Positions 16,851 to 26,019 of a DNA stretch of 42,259 nt are shown here, in pieces. Position 1 is the stretch's first letter; the number at the start of each line of letters is the position of its first letter. A model generated the notes under the pieces. It saw only the letters and a list, made by a program, of their open reading frames with translations, ran no database searches and had not been told where the DNA came from. A program made the position numbers and the translations under genes. Origin of the DNA: Candidatus Finniella inopinata (lineage in GTDB: Bacteria > Pseudomonadota > Alphaproteobacteria > Paracaedibacterales > VGCI01); NCBI GenBank assembly GCA_945877185.1, contig CAMCRD010000007.1, positions 1-42,259 on the forward strand. Direction: 5' to 3'.

Positions 16851-17747
16851 ATGGTGGCGCCAAAAAATTTTTTCATAGCTGCTTATTTTTTAAGCATTGC
16901 ATTTTCGTCTGTTGCCATGGATATGGGAGAAGACTACGAAAAGCAACAGATCCAAATTGGTTTTAAGCTTTATGAGGAAGGAAAAATTGAAGAATGCAAA
17001 CCTTACCTGAGAGGTTCCGCAGAAAGGGGAAATGTTTGGGCTCAACTGAATGTGGGAATGTTGTATTATAAGCATCACCCAATTGAAGAAGCTAAAAAAT
17101 TCCTTCAAATGGCTGCACAGAATACGACAGCGCCAGAAGACCTCCAGTGGGTGTGTGAGAAAGCCGAAGAGAACCTAAAGAAAATTGATGAAGATGAGCG
17201 TGCGATTAAAAAATTGAGAGCATTTTATTCTGCCAAGGATGACACAGATAACTTCATGAAGTATTCTCAAATAGCAGCAGAACAATATGGTGACCACTTC
17301 GCTCAAACAGACCTTGCCGCGCTTTATCTTGAACAAGACAATATATCAGAAGCGAAGAAACGGTTTGAAGATGCTGCAATGAAAGGAAGTATTGCTGCCC
17401 AACTTAAGTGTGGAGAAATCTGGCACGAGGAAGGACAGATTGATCAAGCGATTCCCTTTTGGAAAATGTTTGTGCAAAACAAAACCAATCATCATTTAAT
17501 ACCTAAAGAGATTTTGGCAACAAAACTATTTAATTTAGCAGAAATTTGCCACCAAAAAGATAGTATGCTTTTCATAGAATTTTCTAAATTATTCCTGGAT
17601 ATGCAAATAGAGGGTATTTACTACTTTCATGTGGCGAATCAACTTAGTAATTACTATCGTGAAATAGGAGAGAGAGAATTAGCGAATCACTATTATACAT
17701 TGGGCTATAATATGCAAAAATGTTTGGAGAGAGGCTTAGGCAACTAA
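16851..17747 (+). CDS. exported Sel1/TPR-like repeat protein
   Basis: This 298-residue protein has a signal peptide (FFIAAYFLSIAFSSVAMD) and helical-repeat arrays. Sel1-like units are visible as KLYEEGKIEECKPYLRGSAE, ERGNVWAQLNVGMLYY and HFAQTDLAALYLEQDN...AKKRFEDAAMKGSIAAQLKCG. Such repeats bind proteins, and exported Sel1 proteins are common in intracellular bacteria as envelope or host-interaction factors. Six to seven helical pairs fit the length. It is the third gene of the AT-rich exported cassette, 101 bases after the lipoprotein gene. The partner is unknown. Confidence 0.82.
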   Translation: MVAPKNFFIAAYFLSIAFSSVAMDMGEDYEKQQIQIGFKLYEEGKIEECKPYLRGSAERGNVWAQLNVGMLYYKHHPIEEAKKFLQMAAQNTTAPEDLQWVCEKAEENLKKIDEDERAIKKLRAFYSAKDDTDNFMKYSQIAAEQYGDHFAQTDLAALYLEQDNISEAKKRFEDAAMKGSIAAQLKCGEIWHEEGQIDQAIPFWKMFVQNKTNHHLIPKEILATKLFNLAEICHQKDSMLFIEFSKLFLDMQIEGIYYFHVANQLSNYYREIGERELANHYYTLGYNMQKCLERGLGN

Positions 17748-17767
17748 GGCCAACAGGAGATAAGAAC

Positions 17768-18001
17768 CTATCTGGCTGAACTTAAAAGTTGTTTTAGAAT
17801 ATAGACCCGCAACGCACTGGAAAGGTTTCGGTGATCAGAGGGAACAAGATTTCCATCAACTTGACGAATGAGAGCAGCCACGGATAATCCTTCTGTTACG
17901 GCAATCTGTTTCAAGACATCCCAAAATTCTGGCTCTAGAGAAACGCTTGTGGCATGCCCAGCAATGACAACAGATCTTTTAATGATAGGGGATTCAGACA
18001 T
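17768..18001 (-). CDS. RHH_4 ribbon-helix-helix protein
   Basis: This 77-residue protein matches the alphaproteobacterial RHH_4 family almost end to end: KRSVVIAGHATSVSLEPEFW (the DNA-binding strand), a helix DVLKQIAVTEGLSVAALIRQ, then NLSSALRVYILKQLL. Such proteins are probable DNA-binding regulators related to CopG/Arc repressors. It lies convergent to the Sel1 gene, with only 20 bases between their stop codons, and no toxin gene neighbours it, so it is not called as an antitoxin. Confidence 0.85.
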   Translation of the reverse strand: MSESPIIKRSVVIAGHATSVSLEPEFWDVLKQIAVTEGLSVAALIRQVDGNLVPSDHRNLSSALRVYILKQLLSSAR

Positions 18002-18058
18002 GGTTAAAGGTTACCTAACACTTACTTGATAACAGTTCCGGTTAAAAACACGTGTTAC

Positions 18059-18177
18059 GTCATTGCGAGGAGTGAAGCGACGCGGCAATCTATGTATTTT
18101 TAATTTATCAACATAATTAATATTGAAAGAAACTTTGAATACATGGATTGCCACGTCGCTTCGCTCCTCGCAATGAC
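18059..18177. repeat. palindromic dispersed repeat, copy A
   Basis: Two 40-base arms (18059-18098 and 18138-18177) are inverted copies with 3 mismatches, separated by 39 AT-rich bases. Outer ends read GTCATTGCGAGGAG / CTCCTCGCAATGAC and inner ends end in ATGTATT / AATACAT. A longer relative lies at 32051-32235. It is a REP/MITE-like intergenic element that could form a long hairpin in either transcript. Confidence 0.85.
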
Positions 18178-18286
18178 TGTAAGCAGCATTTTGATTAAAA
18201 CAAATCATAAGGAAGGGAAACTATCAATAATATTTTTTCAAATCCTCTCTCATAGCCGCTACGAGATAGATTTATCTCTCGTTGAA

Positions 18287-19297
18287 TTAAGAGAAGACCT
18301 CAACCTGATTCAAGACCGCCTTGACTTTAAAGGTTCCATAATCTAAAGTCATATCCCGGATGATCCCGCGGTCAAGAACATTTTGCATGATTTCATAATC
18401 AGCTTCAGGACCGGTGCTATCAACAGCATAAATAGCCATGCGCATCGGCCAAACTTTTTTTGTAGGCAACAAATCCTTATTGCTCAAAGCCAATTTGGGA
18501 TCCTGAGCTGCTCCCAGAACAGTGTCAACTTGTACGGGTTCATGGGTTTCACTGCTGCCATCAAATACGATATTCGAGACCACCTTTTTTCCTTTCATGG
18601 CAGCATTGAGCATATATAGTAAATGTTGGGTTGGAAAAATCGTTCCGACAGGCAATTGAATTGTTGACTCATCTGGCTGCTGATACGTCACGATCCCTGC
18701 CCCCCCTTTGCTCGCAAGAATCGCTTCACCGCTAATCGTTTCTTCTTGGTCTCCACGCACTGTTCGGGCATTAAAGCTGTACTTTAATCCATCCATAGAC
18801 TCGTAGGTGGCAAGGTGTGTGATCACTTGCTCTGCCGTACCGTCTTTGTAATAAATATGTAGGGTAGATTTTTGTTCGATAACCCACCCCTCTCCCGCGT
18901 TAGCCAGCTGAATCGTCATTTGGCCTTTCGCTTCCGCCACATCTTCGTCTTGATAGTTTTTATCGAGAGTAATGCTATACGTCGCACGATGGGGTAAAAG
19001 CTCAACGGTAGTCTCTTGGATCGGAGAAGGCGCCACAGACACATCTGGTTTATTCACCGGTGCTTCAGGCGATTTTGGAGCTTCTGGAACTACAGCCTCT
19101 GGTTTCGCACTTTCTGGAGCCACACCCTCTGGCTTTACAGCTTCCGGCTTTACCCCCTCAAGCTTTTGAGAAGTCGCCGTTTCTGGAGATTGAGGGGCAA
19201 TAGCCACCCGAGTCGGTTCATTTACTGAAACCGAATATCCCACACTTGACATAAAAAGGACGATAAGAACGGACAAACCTTGAAAAAACATAGGCAA
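18287..19297 (-). CDS. eipB: EipB (DUF1849) family cell-envelope protein
   Basis: This 336-residue periplasmic protein belongs to EipB, an alphaproteobacterial beta-spiral protein needed for envelope integrity in Brucella. After a signal peptide (VLIVLFMSSVGYSVS) comes a Pro-rich repeat (residues 47-80), then the domain: LPHRATYSITL (101-111), EGWVIEQKSTLHI, YESMDGLKYSFNA, ISGEAILA, LPVGTIFPTQHLLYML and VFDGSS. All are family landmarks. The protein contains no cysteine, so the conserved EipB disulfide is missing. No strong ribosome-binding site is seen. It is a standalone minus-strand gene between two repeat elements. Confidence 0.85.
   Translation of the reverse strand: MPMFFQGLSVLIVLFMSSVGYSVSVNEPTRVAIAPQSPETATSQKLEGVKPEAVKPEGVAPESAKPEAVVPEAPKSPEAPVNKPDVSVAPSPIQETTVELLPHRATYSITLDKNYQDEDVAEAKGQMTIQLANAGEGWVIEQKSTLHIYYKDGTAEQVITHLATYESMDGLKYSFNARTVRGDQEETISGEAILASKGGAGIVTYQQPDESTIQLPVGTIFPTQHLLYMLNAAMKGKKVVSNIVFDGSSETHEPVQVDTVLGAAQDPKLALSNKDLLPTKKVWPMRMAIYAVDSTGPEADYEIMQNVLDRGIIRDMTLDYGTFKVKAVLNQVEVFS
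19058..19159 (-). repeat. proline-rich pentapeptide repeats in EipB
   Basis: Residues 47-80 of EipB contain about seven five-residue units of the type (K/A/V)PE(G/A/S)(V/A), for example KPEGV, APESA and KPEAV. This may be a rod spanning peptidoglycan or a flexible linker, and is not part of the family domain. Confidence 0.75.
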
Positions 19298-19709
19298 TTT
19301 AAGTCCTTAAGATAATTTTTAGAAACATCCTTGCTCTCTATATCGCCTAAAACTAGAGAAATTGAAAGATTTTTTTATATCCAAACGACAAGATTTGTCA
19401 CACCTGTTATCACAATAACACGATTATTTATTGCGATACCCACCGCCATTCAAAAACCAGGAATTTTAGACATCGATCCCCGCCTTCGCGAGGACAAGGA
19501 TTTGGGCGAATTTTTAGACTTGAAATTTCCGCCGATAGCCTTGTCCTACCGAAGGAAATTTTGAGACTAAAAGGGCGCCAAAGATCATAGGCTAAAAAAC
19601 TGGTTTTTGGATGGGGGTGGGTTATAACCATCTTGCCCTGAGGAACAGAATCGGATACGTCTATATAATAGGCTATCTATTATAGGCATCCAAACGATGA
19701 GGGGACAAA
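19298..19709. other. 412-base intergenic region between eipB and pepA
   Basis: No gene is supported here. It holds the promoters of the divergent eipB and pepA genes and an inverted repeat at 19483-19555. The pepA start at 19710 has GAGGGGAC 4 bases upstream. Confidence 0.6.
19483..19555. repeat. inverted repeat (second REP family)
   Basis: CCTTCGCGAGGACAAGG (19483-19499) and CCTTGTCCTACCGAAGG (19539-19555) are 17-base inverted arms with 2 mismatches around a 39-base loop. It resembles intergenic REP elements and differs in sequence from the 18059 repeat. Confidence 0.7.
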
Positions 19710-21200
19710 ATGAAAATTGATTTTCTTGACCGTGGACTCGCGACCGAAGGCACACTTGTAATTGGTACTTTTGAAGGGAAGAAATTGCAAGGAATTGCCG
19801 CTGACGCTGATAAGAAAACCGGTGGCGCCTTGAGCCGCGCTATGACCGTGAAAGATTTTAAAGGCAAGAAAGATGAAGCTGTTCGCCTTATTGCCCCCAA
19901 CGGCCTCAAACTCAGTGAAATTATCCTTTTTGGCCTTGGAAAAGAGGATGGTGTCACCCCCCTCTCCCTTGAAGAATTGGGCGCTAAGGTGATGGCTTCT
20001 TTAGAAAAATGCAAAGACAAATCCGCTTTTGTTCATTTCCCTGCTTTCAGCACCAAAACCATGGATGAAAATACAGCCACAGCTCATATGGCCTATGGCG
20101 CCTTGTTACGCACTTGGAAGTTTGACAAATACCAACCAAAGAAAAAAGAAGCAAACACATGCGCGCTCAAAACCCTTGGGTTCATGACAGATGCTCCTAA
20201 AGCCGCAAAAAAAGCTTTTGAACCTTTAAATCAAATTGCCGAAGGCGTGTTCCTAACACGCCATGTCGTCTCAGAGCCGCCTAATATTATTTATCCCGAA
20301 AGTCTTGCCAAAATAGCCAAAGATCTAAAAACCTTAGGGGTCGGCGTTGAAGTTTTAAATGAAACCCAAATGCAGAAACTCGGTATGAATGCCCTTCTTG
20401 GGGTTGGCCAGGGAAGTATTCGTGATTCCCAGTTGGTGGTCCTAACCTGGAAAGGGGGGCCAAAAAGCCAAGCGCCCCTAGCCATCGTTGGAAAAGGCGT
20501 TACCTTTGACACCGGTGGTATCTCCATTAAACCTTCTCAAGACATGGATGACATGAAATACGACATGGCTGGATCCGGTGTAGTTTTAGGCCTCATGCGC
20601 GCCCTTGCAGGCCGCAAAGCTAAAGTCAATGTCGTCGGCGTCATGGGCTTAACAGAAAATATGCCTTCCGGGTCCGCTCAACGTCCTGGGGATATTGTCA
20701 CCTCAATGTCGGGACAAACCATTGAAATTTTGAATACAGATGCCGAAGGTCGATTGGTTCTCGCCGATGCCCTATGGTATACGCAAAATCGCTTCAAACC
20801 CCAAGCGATGATTGACTTAGCAACTTTGACAGGCGCCATCGTTATTAGTCTCGGCCAGGAGTATGCAGGACTGTTTTCTAACAACGACACATTAGCCAGT
20901 CGCCTGAAGGAAGCCGGAGACACAACCGGTGAAAAGCTATGGCGCCTCCCTTTAGGTGAAGCCTATGATAAGGATATTGACTCTGGCGTAGCGGATGTTA
21001 AAAACATTGGATCCGGTCGTGGCGCCGGAAGTATTACGGCAGCTCAATTTTTGCAGCGTTTTGTCAATGATGTTCCTTGGGCCCACCTCGATATTGCAGG
21101 GACGGCCTGGGACAAAAAAGGCCGCCCTTTAAGCGTAAAAGGCGCAACGGCCTTTGGTGTACGGCTCCTGAATCAATGGATTCAAACCCACTATGAGTAA
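19710..21200 (+). CDS. pepA: leucyl aminopeptidase, peptidase family M17
   Basis: This 496-residue cytosolic exopeptidase releases N-terminal residues from peptides using two metal ions; PepA homologues can also act as DNA-binding architectural proteins. Active-site segments are intact: GKGVTFDTGGISIKP (about 261-275), MKYDMAGSGVVLG (about 283-295) and NTDAEGRLVLADAL (about 342-355), supplying the conserved K, D and E metal/catalytic ligands and the catalytic arginine. Length is normal. The stop overlaps the holC start by 8 bases, a pairing (pepA-holC) conserved in many proteobacteria. It looks like a core gene. Confidence 0.98.
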   Translation: MKIDFLDRGLATEGTLVIGTFEGKKLQGIAADADKKTGGALSRAMTVKDFKGKKDEAVRLIAPNGLKLSEIILFGLGKEDGVTPLSLEELGAKVMASLEKCKDKSAFVHFPAFSTKTMDENTATAHMAYGALLRTWKFDKYQPKKKEANTCALKTLGFMTDAPKAAKKAFEPLNQIAEGVFLTRHVVSEPPNIIYPESLAKIAKDLKTLGVGVEVLNETQMQKLGMNALLGVGQGSIRDSQLVVLTWKGGPKSQAPLAIVGKGVTFDTGGISIKPSQDMDDMKYDMAGSGVVLGLMRALAGRKAKVNVVGVMGLTENMPSGSAQRPGDIVTSMSGQTIEILNTDAEGRLVLADALWYTQNRFKPQAMIDLATLTGAIVISLGQEYAGLFSNNDTLASRLKEAGDTTGEKLWRLPLGEAYDKDIDSGVADVKNIGSGRGAGSITAAQFLQRFVNDVPWAHLDIAGTAWDKKGRPLSVKGATAFGVRLLNQWIQTHYE

Positions 21201-21666
21201 AGAAAAGGCGGAGGTGTCGCTCTATCATTTAACGACACATCCTTTAGAAAAAGTTCTGCCAAAAGTGTTGGAAAAAGTTTACGGCGGGGGTTTGCGAGCC
21301 CTCGTCGTGACAGACACTCCTGACCACATGAAAGCGTTGAACGCCTCTCTTTGGACTTATTCTTCCGGCGCCTTCTTGCCCCACGGGACGGAGGGGGATA
21401 AAACGCTTGACCCTCAAGACAACCCCATTTGGCTCACCCTAGAACCCAATAACAAAAACAATGCCTCTGTTTTGGTATTGACAGGAGGACAGTCGGTTGA
21501 TGACCTATCCGACTATGCCCGATGTGTCGATATTTTTGACGGGAACGATCCTGCCTCCTTAGCAGCCGCACACATAAGACGCGAGGCCTATCAGCAAAAT
21601 GGCCACCCGATTGTCTACTGGAAGCAATCTCTCGATGGAACATGGGATCAAGAGCCTACCTCTTGA
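21193..21666 (+). CDS. holC: DNA polymerase III subunit chi
   Basis: This 157-residue clamp-loader accessory protein links the holoenzyme to SSB. Family features are EVSLYHLTTHPLEKVLPKVL at the start, GLRALVVTDTPDHMKALNASLWTY (about 33-56), a GxxxDPQDNPIWLT stretch, and YARCVDIFDGND before the C-terminal helix ARRE-like HIRREAY. Length is close to that of E. coli chi (147). It has no Shine-Dalgarno and its ATG lies inside the end of pepA, so translation is coupled to it. Confidence 0.93.
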   Translation: MSKEKAEVSLYHLTTHPLEKVLPKVLEKVYGGGLRALVVTDTPDHMKALNASLWTYSSGAFLPHGTEGDKTLDPQDNPIWLTLEPNNKNNASVLVLTGGQSVDDLSDYARCVDIFDGNDPASLAAAHIRREAYQQNGHPIVYWKQSLDGTWDQEPTS

Positions 21667-21699
21667 TATAAGATATATTATTTGAATTGAGCTTTATGT

Positions 21700-22443
21700 A
21701 TGAAACGATTTTTGTTTTTTTTTCTGGTATTCTCTCTTATTTGTGACCCGTCTCTAGCAGAACCTGCTGATCCCAAGGCTTACCTTCAAATGATTTATGA
21801 AAACAAAGGGGGATATACCATTTCTGATGAAGAGCGAAACTTCATTCTAAAAAACGATGGCCATCCTCAATACGGGGAAATTCCTTTTGATAGCGCAGCA
21901 CATATTTTGGATGATTTAAATCTGTCGAGGCAAGATGTTTTCTATGATTTAGGCTCTGGTGTTGGCAAACTGGTTTTACAGGCCTACCTCACGACTTCTG
22001 TTAAACGCAGTATTGGCATTGAGCTTTCTAAAACGCGCTTTGACATCGCTGAATCCTGCCGCCAACAAGCCGCAACAGATGATCACATCACACCTGGTCG
22101 TGATTTGCTTTTCCTCAACCAGAACATTAATGCCACCAGCCTCTCAGATGCCACTGTTTGCTTTATTTCTGGCCTTACCTTTCCCCCCCAACTCATTCAG
22201 TCGATCATGGATCGCCTCAGTGCCTTAGAGCATGACGTAAAAGTCATCAGTATTCTTCCCTTGCCAGATCATAAACAGTTTAAACTTATCAAAATTTATC
22301 ATCTTCCTATGTCATGGGCTTCCGAAGGTGTCGATGTTTGCCTGTACACGGTTAGCCCTACCTCAGCCATTGAAGTTTGCGACAAACCCAAGAAGAAGCG
22401 TAAAAAGGGACGGAAAAGACGGGCTCGACAGGAAGAAGATTGA
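21700..22443 (+). CDS. exported DOT1-like SAM methyltransferase with basic C-terminal tail
   Basis: This 247-residue protein has a signal peptide (FLFFFLVFSLICDPSLAEP) followed by a DOT1-fold methyltransferase. It shows YGEIPF (58-63; compare YGETSF in human DOT1L), DLGSGVGKLVLQ (83-94, SAM motif I, nearly identical to DOT1L's DLGSGVGQVVLQ), GIELSKTRFDIAE (106-118), FISGLTFPPQL in the place of DOT1's FVNNFAF, and SWASEGVDVCLYTV (205-218). The C-terminus KPKKKRKKGRKRRARQ (229-244) is a strong nuclear-localisation-like cluster. DOT1 enzymes methylate lysine on histones; here the target is unknown. The FVNNF motif is changed. It follows holC by 33 bases. Confidence 0.85.
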   Translation: MKRFLFFFLVFSLICDPSLAEPADPKAYLQMIYENKGGYTISDEERNFILKNDGHPQYGEIPFDSAAHILDDLNLSRQDVFYDLGSGVGKLVLQAYLTTSVKRSIGIELSKTRFDIAESCRQQAATDDHITPGRDLLFLNQNINATSLSDATVCFISGLTFPPQLIQSIMDRLSALEHDVKVISILPLPDHKQFKLIKIYHLPMSWASEGVDVCLYTVSPTSAIEVCDKPKKKRKKGRKRRARQEED

Positions 22444-22515
22444 ATTGCCCCACGTGATGCCCATCGTGTTATCCTCCGTTTTCACGAAGATGACCGAGTA
22501 TCCTCATAAATTCCG

Positions 22516-25500
22516 TTAAGAGTTACACCAATCTCTGGGATTCAACATAAAATCCGTGCATAAGCGGTTCAAAATCGGGAAATAGATTTTGAAATCACCA
22601 GGGGTATCCATTTTCAATTCCTTATTTCCCTGGATTTCAAGTATTGTTAGGTTGGGTAATCTGGGAAGAATCTCTTGCCACCGTATTTGAAACCCATTCC
22701 TATTTGCTTTTAAGATTCCAAGAGATGGATGATTTTTGAGAGAGTTAAGATCGTTCACATGGTTAGTAGAGATATCTAGATATTTTAAAGATAAGCATGC
22801 TTCTAAAGGAGAGACGTCCTCAATTTGGTTAGTAGCTACATCAAGGTATGTGAGATTCGGGAATCCTTTGATGAATGCCAGACTGCATAACATATTTTTA
22901 CTGATCTCCAACTTAGCAACATAATCAGAAAAAAAATCATCCAGGCTACTTCCGATTCCGATAAGGCTATTATCTGATAAATTCAACCACGTCCAATACG
23001 ATAAAGGGTAGTGCTCCTCTGCTATTTCCTCCCCATCTATCTTTAAAAGCCTATCTTTAATCACGATGTTTTGACTCTGAAGAGAACGGGAATGTAAATC
23101 AATCAAGATAGGATGCTTGCTCATCTTATCTTCATCCCCTATATCTGTCTTAAGTGTTTGCAAGGCTGGAAAGAAGTCAAAAAAATCGAATGGTTTAGCA
23201 GGGACTATCAAATCCGTATTATTTTTAATCTCAAGGGTTGACAGAAGGTTCAACCCTTCGGGAAAAACCATCTCCCACTTTCCTTCAAGGGCATTATTGT
23301 TTGCCTTTAAGGATATTAGCAAACTCATATTCATCTGCTTTAGTGGTTGCACGACACGAGGTTCTCCCTCTTTTAGCACGACGTCATAGGATGAAGAGGT
23401 CGTATCTGCGTGATAAAGATTGCTTAAGGTGTTAATTTTATTTCCTGAAACGTCTAATTTTTTTAATACTTTCAAGACAGATAATGGCCCCACATCCTCT
23501 ATCTCATTATCAGAAAGGTTTAGCTCTTGTACGAAGAGACACCCTTGATCTACTGATGTTGGAAAATTCAAAAAAACTAATAAATCAGGCACCATATTGT
23601 GAGAAAGATTCAGGATTTTCAGCGCTGGTAAATAAGACAGAAATTTTAAGAATTGTATGTGATTATTGCTTAAATCTAAAGTTGTTATAAATTGAGAAAA
23701 ATGATAATTGGCAACACCTGTCAGAAAATTATTCGATAAATCAACGGTTAGATAACAATACAACATATACTCATAGCCATTAGAGGTCGGGCGTTTCCTT
23801 TGCAAATCATCATCCCGAATTGAAGCATCGCTTAAAATAATGTCTGAGGGAGGGGTAAGCGGCAGTAACGATGGTTTTTCTACATAGGCTTCCGATATGA
23901 AAAACTCAATAGCTTTAGGAATGTACGTATACGAACCAAACGGTTGGTACATTTCCCGAAGAAGCTTTCCATGATCACTCAATAACCTTTCGTAAATCTT
24001 ATACAATTCGTTATAGTTTATGAGTTCCTGGCGGATATAAGTTGACTGATTCAATGTCAGCAAGCTGAGACTGCCATATAAATCATCATAGCTTGTAATG
24101 ATATTGTAGCCATTTGTAAGTTCAGACGGAGAAGTCGAACAAAAGTCAGTTATGATAGGGTCGTGCCTTTTATGAAATTCTTTCGTAACGGCCTTCCACC
24201 TTCGCTTGTGTGCCAAAACATGGGAAAGAGAGGGATATTCTTCAACCATTTGGGTATTTTTAGGCATGGCCCAAGTTTCCCGTGTCCGGGAGATATATTT
24301 CTTCAGTAACAGAAAATCAAGTAGTGCCCACCTGTCTTCAGGGACTAGCCCCTTATTGTTTCGCACATTCTTTTGAAGCCTCTCATAGACATCCTTTTGA
24401 AGCCCTATGCTTATGCAATTGCTCCAACAGTAAAACGAAACCCACCTTTCAAAAATAGTTGCATCAAAAATCTGCTCAGGCCATATGTGTTTCAGGAACC
24501 AAAGCTCCCTTACGTGTTCCGCTGTCAGGGTATCGATGTCAATCCTCATTTCACCTTTACTCCCGCCCCAGCAATACAATTGATCCCCCTTTAAGGAGAG
24601 CGCCAATTCATTGGGTTGCAGAAGGGGATAATCATCTGGCGTTGGCTCCCACATCAATCGGGTTCCATATCTCCTCTCCTCATCAAGGATATATTGCCGA
24701 GTTTTAACTTTCTCAAAGTAGACGGTTACAGGATTTGGGTGGGGGTATTTGGTACCTATATGGCATCCTTCTTTAGGACGATCCGCCTCCAATTCATCTT
24801 CACCGCGATAGATTCTCGCAAAAAAATGATCCGCCTGAGACATCTTATGATCCTGATCACTCTGCTCTATAAATGACCTATTAACGTTAACAAGCCGCGC
24901 CCTGATCCGTTGACCACGCTTATCTTTATTCAGGTAGGCCAAAACTTCGCCTTGGTCCGTTGTGCGATCTCTGGCGTATTTTCCAGGAGACGGGCGAAGA
25001 GGATATTTCTTTTCGATAAGTTCCTTGATTTCCGTTTGAGCAGTTGCAATTTTTTGCGACAGAGCCATCCAGTTTCCTATTTGCCATGTAGACCAACCTT
25101 TAACTTTTGGTAAAAAAATCTCATTATAGTACTCCGAGACAGACTGGCAAATTTTGTGCTCTCTATCTAACGCCTCAACTAATTTTTTTAATTCCTCATA
25201 AGCACGGGGGAGTTCACGCGACCCTAAAATGAACCCTTGAACTTTGAGGGCTTTAGGGTCTTTAAAATAGGACGTGCCAACAGGTAAAACGGAAGAATAA
25301 AAAGCTCTGGGCGTTATGATGATAGATGGCTTTTTTTTGGAATAAATGATCTGTTTTATAGATGCTATTTCTTCCGCCGTTACCTCCCTTTCCCCAATGA
25401 CAACCTCTCTCGGTCCATGCATTCTGACAAATTGAGCAAGAATAGCATTCAAATTCTGTTGCGCGTTTCTCAGGCGGATTCCATTTCTTTGTGATTGAGA

Positions 25501-26019
25501 TTTTTGCAGTAACCCTTCTCTTCTCTGAAGTTCCGTGGAAGCAGCTTTATAAGTGGCGCATTCCTTATCACGCCTCACTAGCCATTCTTCGATTTCATAT
25601 CCCAGTTGGTTTTTGAGGCTCATAAAGCTTGGTTGAGTTGAAAATGCCCGCTGAGTTTGAAATTTTAGACACTCTGCAAAATATTTCTTATTCTTTTTTG
25701 ACTCTTCTCGCGCCCTTGATCCTTTCTCATCTAATGTAGGATCACAAAATTCATATAATAAATATTCATAGGTTATTTGTAGCGCCCTGTAAGATTTTGG
25801 CAGCGGTACCTCTGGTTCCCCTGTCGTTTTAAAGAAAGCTGAACTTCCCGCATCGAATATCCCGGCTTCCTTTGGGGGGATAGCCATTTTACACTCATCC
25901 CCATATCGCACCATCTGTTTAAGCATTCCATCATCATCTTCATTCATACCTTGCGTATGGACGGGAAATAATATTCCTATAAAGGATAATGCCAAAGCCT
26001 TGGTGACTATGTTAAGCAT
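22516..26019 (-). CDS. large exported leucine-rich-repeat protein
   Basis: This protein of about 1167 residues starts at the ATG at 26019 (MLNIVTKALALSF), preceded by GAGGAAAG; a longer frame to 26085 has no such support. It has a signal peptide and, from about residue 750 to near the end, leucine-rich repeats of SDS22/internalin-like type, for example TTLDLSNNHIQFLKFLSYLP and ALKILNLSHNMV, and later TYLDVATNQIEDVSPLEACL and KYLDISTNHVNDL. The first 750 residues are charged, helical and unrecognised. LRR domains bind other proteins; export suggests an envelope or host-directed adhesin or effector. No anchor motif is visible. It is divergent from the AAA_14 gene. Confidence 0.85.
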   Translation of the reverse strand: MLNIVTKALALSFIGILFPVHTQGMNEDDDGMLKQMVRYGDECKMAIPPKEAGIFDAGSSAFFKTTGEPEVPLPKSYRALQITYEYLLYEFCDPTLDEKGSRAREESKKNKKYFAECLKFQTQRAFSTQPSFMSLKNQLGYEIEEWLVRRDKECATYKAASTELQRREGLLQKSQSQRNGIRLRNAQQNLNAILAQFVRMHGPREVVIGEREVTAEEIASIKQIIYSKKKPSIIITPRAFYSSVLPVGTSYFKDPKALKVQGFILGSRELPRAYEELKKLVEALDREHKICQSVSEYYNEIFLPKVKGWSTWQIGNWMALSQKIATAQTEIKELIEKKYPLRPSPGKYARDRTTDQGEVLAYLNKDKRGQRIRARLVNVNRSFIEQSDQDHKMSQADHFFARIYRGEDELEADRPKEGCHIGTKYPHPNPVTVYFEKVKTRQYILDEERRYGTRLMWEPTPDDYPLLQPNELALSLKGDQLYCWGGSKGEMRIDIDTLTAEHVRELWFLKHIWPEQIFDATIFERWVSFYCWSNCISIGLQKDVYERLQKNVRNNKGLVPEDRWALLDFLLLKKYISRTRETWAMPKNTQMVEEYPSLSHVLAHKRRWKAVTKEFHKRHDPIITDFCSTSPSELTNGYNIITSYDDLYGSLSLLTLNQSTYIRQELINYNELYKIYERLLSDHGKLLREMYQPFGSYTYIPKAIEFFISEAYVEKPSLLPLTPPSDIILSDASIRDDDLQRKRPTSNGYEYMLYCYLTVDLSNNFLTGVANYHFSQFITTLDLSNNHIQFLKFLSYLPALKILNLSHNMVPDLLVFLNFPTSVDQGCLFVQELNLSDNEIEDVGPLSVLKVLKKLDVSGNKINTLSNLYHADTTSSSYDVVLKEGEPRVVQPLKQMNMSLLISLKANNNALEGKWEMVFPEGLNLLSTLEIKNNTDLIVPAKPFDFFDFFPALQTLKTDIGDEDKMSKHPILIDLHSRSLQSQNIVIKDRLLKIDGEEIAEEHYPLSYWTWLNLSDNSLIGIGSSLDDFFSDYVAKLEISKNMLCSLAFIKGFPNLTYLDVATNQIEDVSPLEACLSLKYLDISTNHVNDLNSLKNHPSLGILKANRNGFQIRWQEILPRLPNLTILEIQGNKELKMDTPGDFKIYFPILNRLCTDFMLNPRDWCNS

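Noticed and set aside
17768-18001. RHH protein as an antitoxin
   Set aside because: No toxin gene is adjacent and the sequence fits the stand-alone RHH_4 family.
18972-19169. Plus-strand frame with repeated S/G/F pattern
   Set aside because: It is the shadow of the EipB proline-rich repeat on the other strand.
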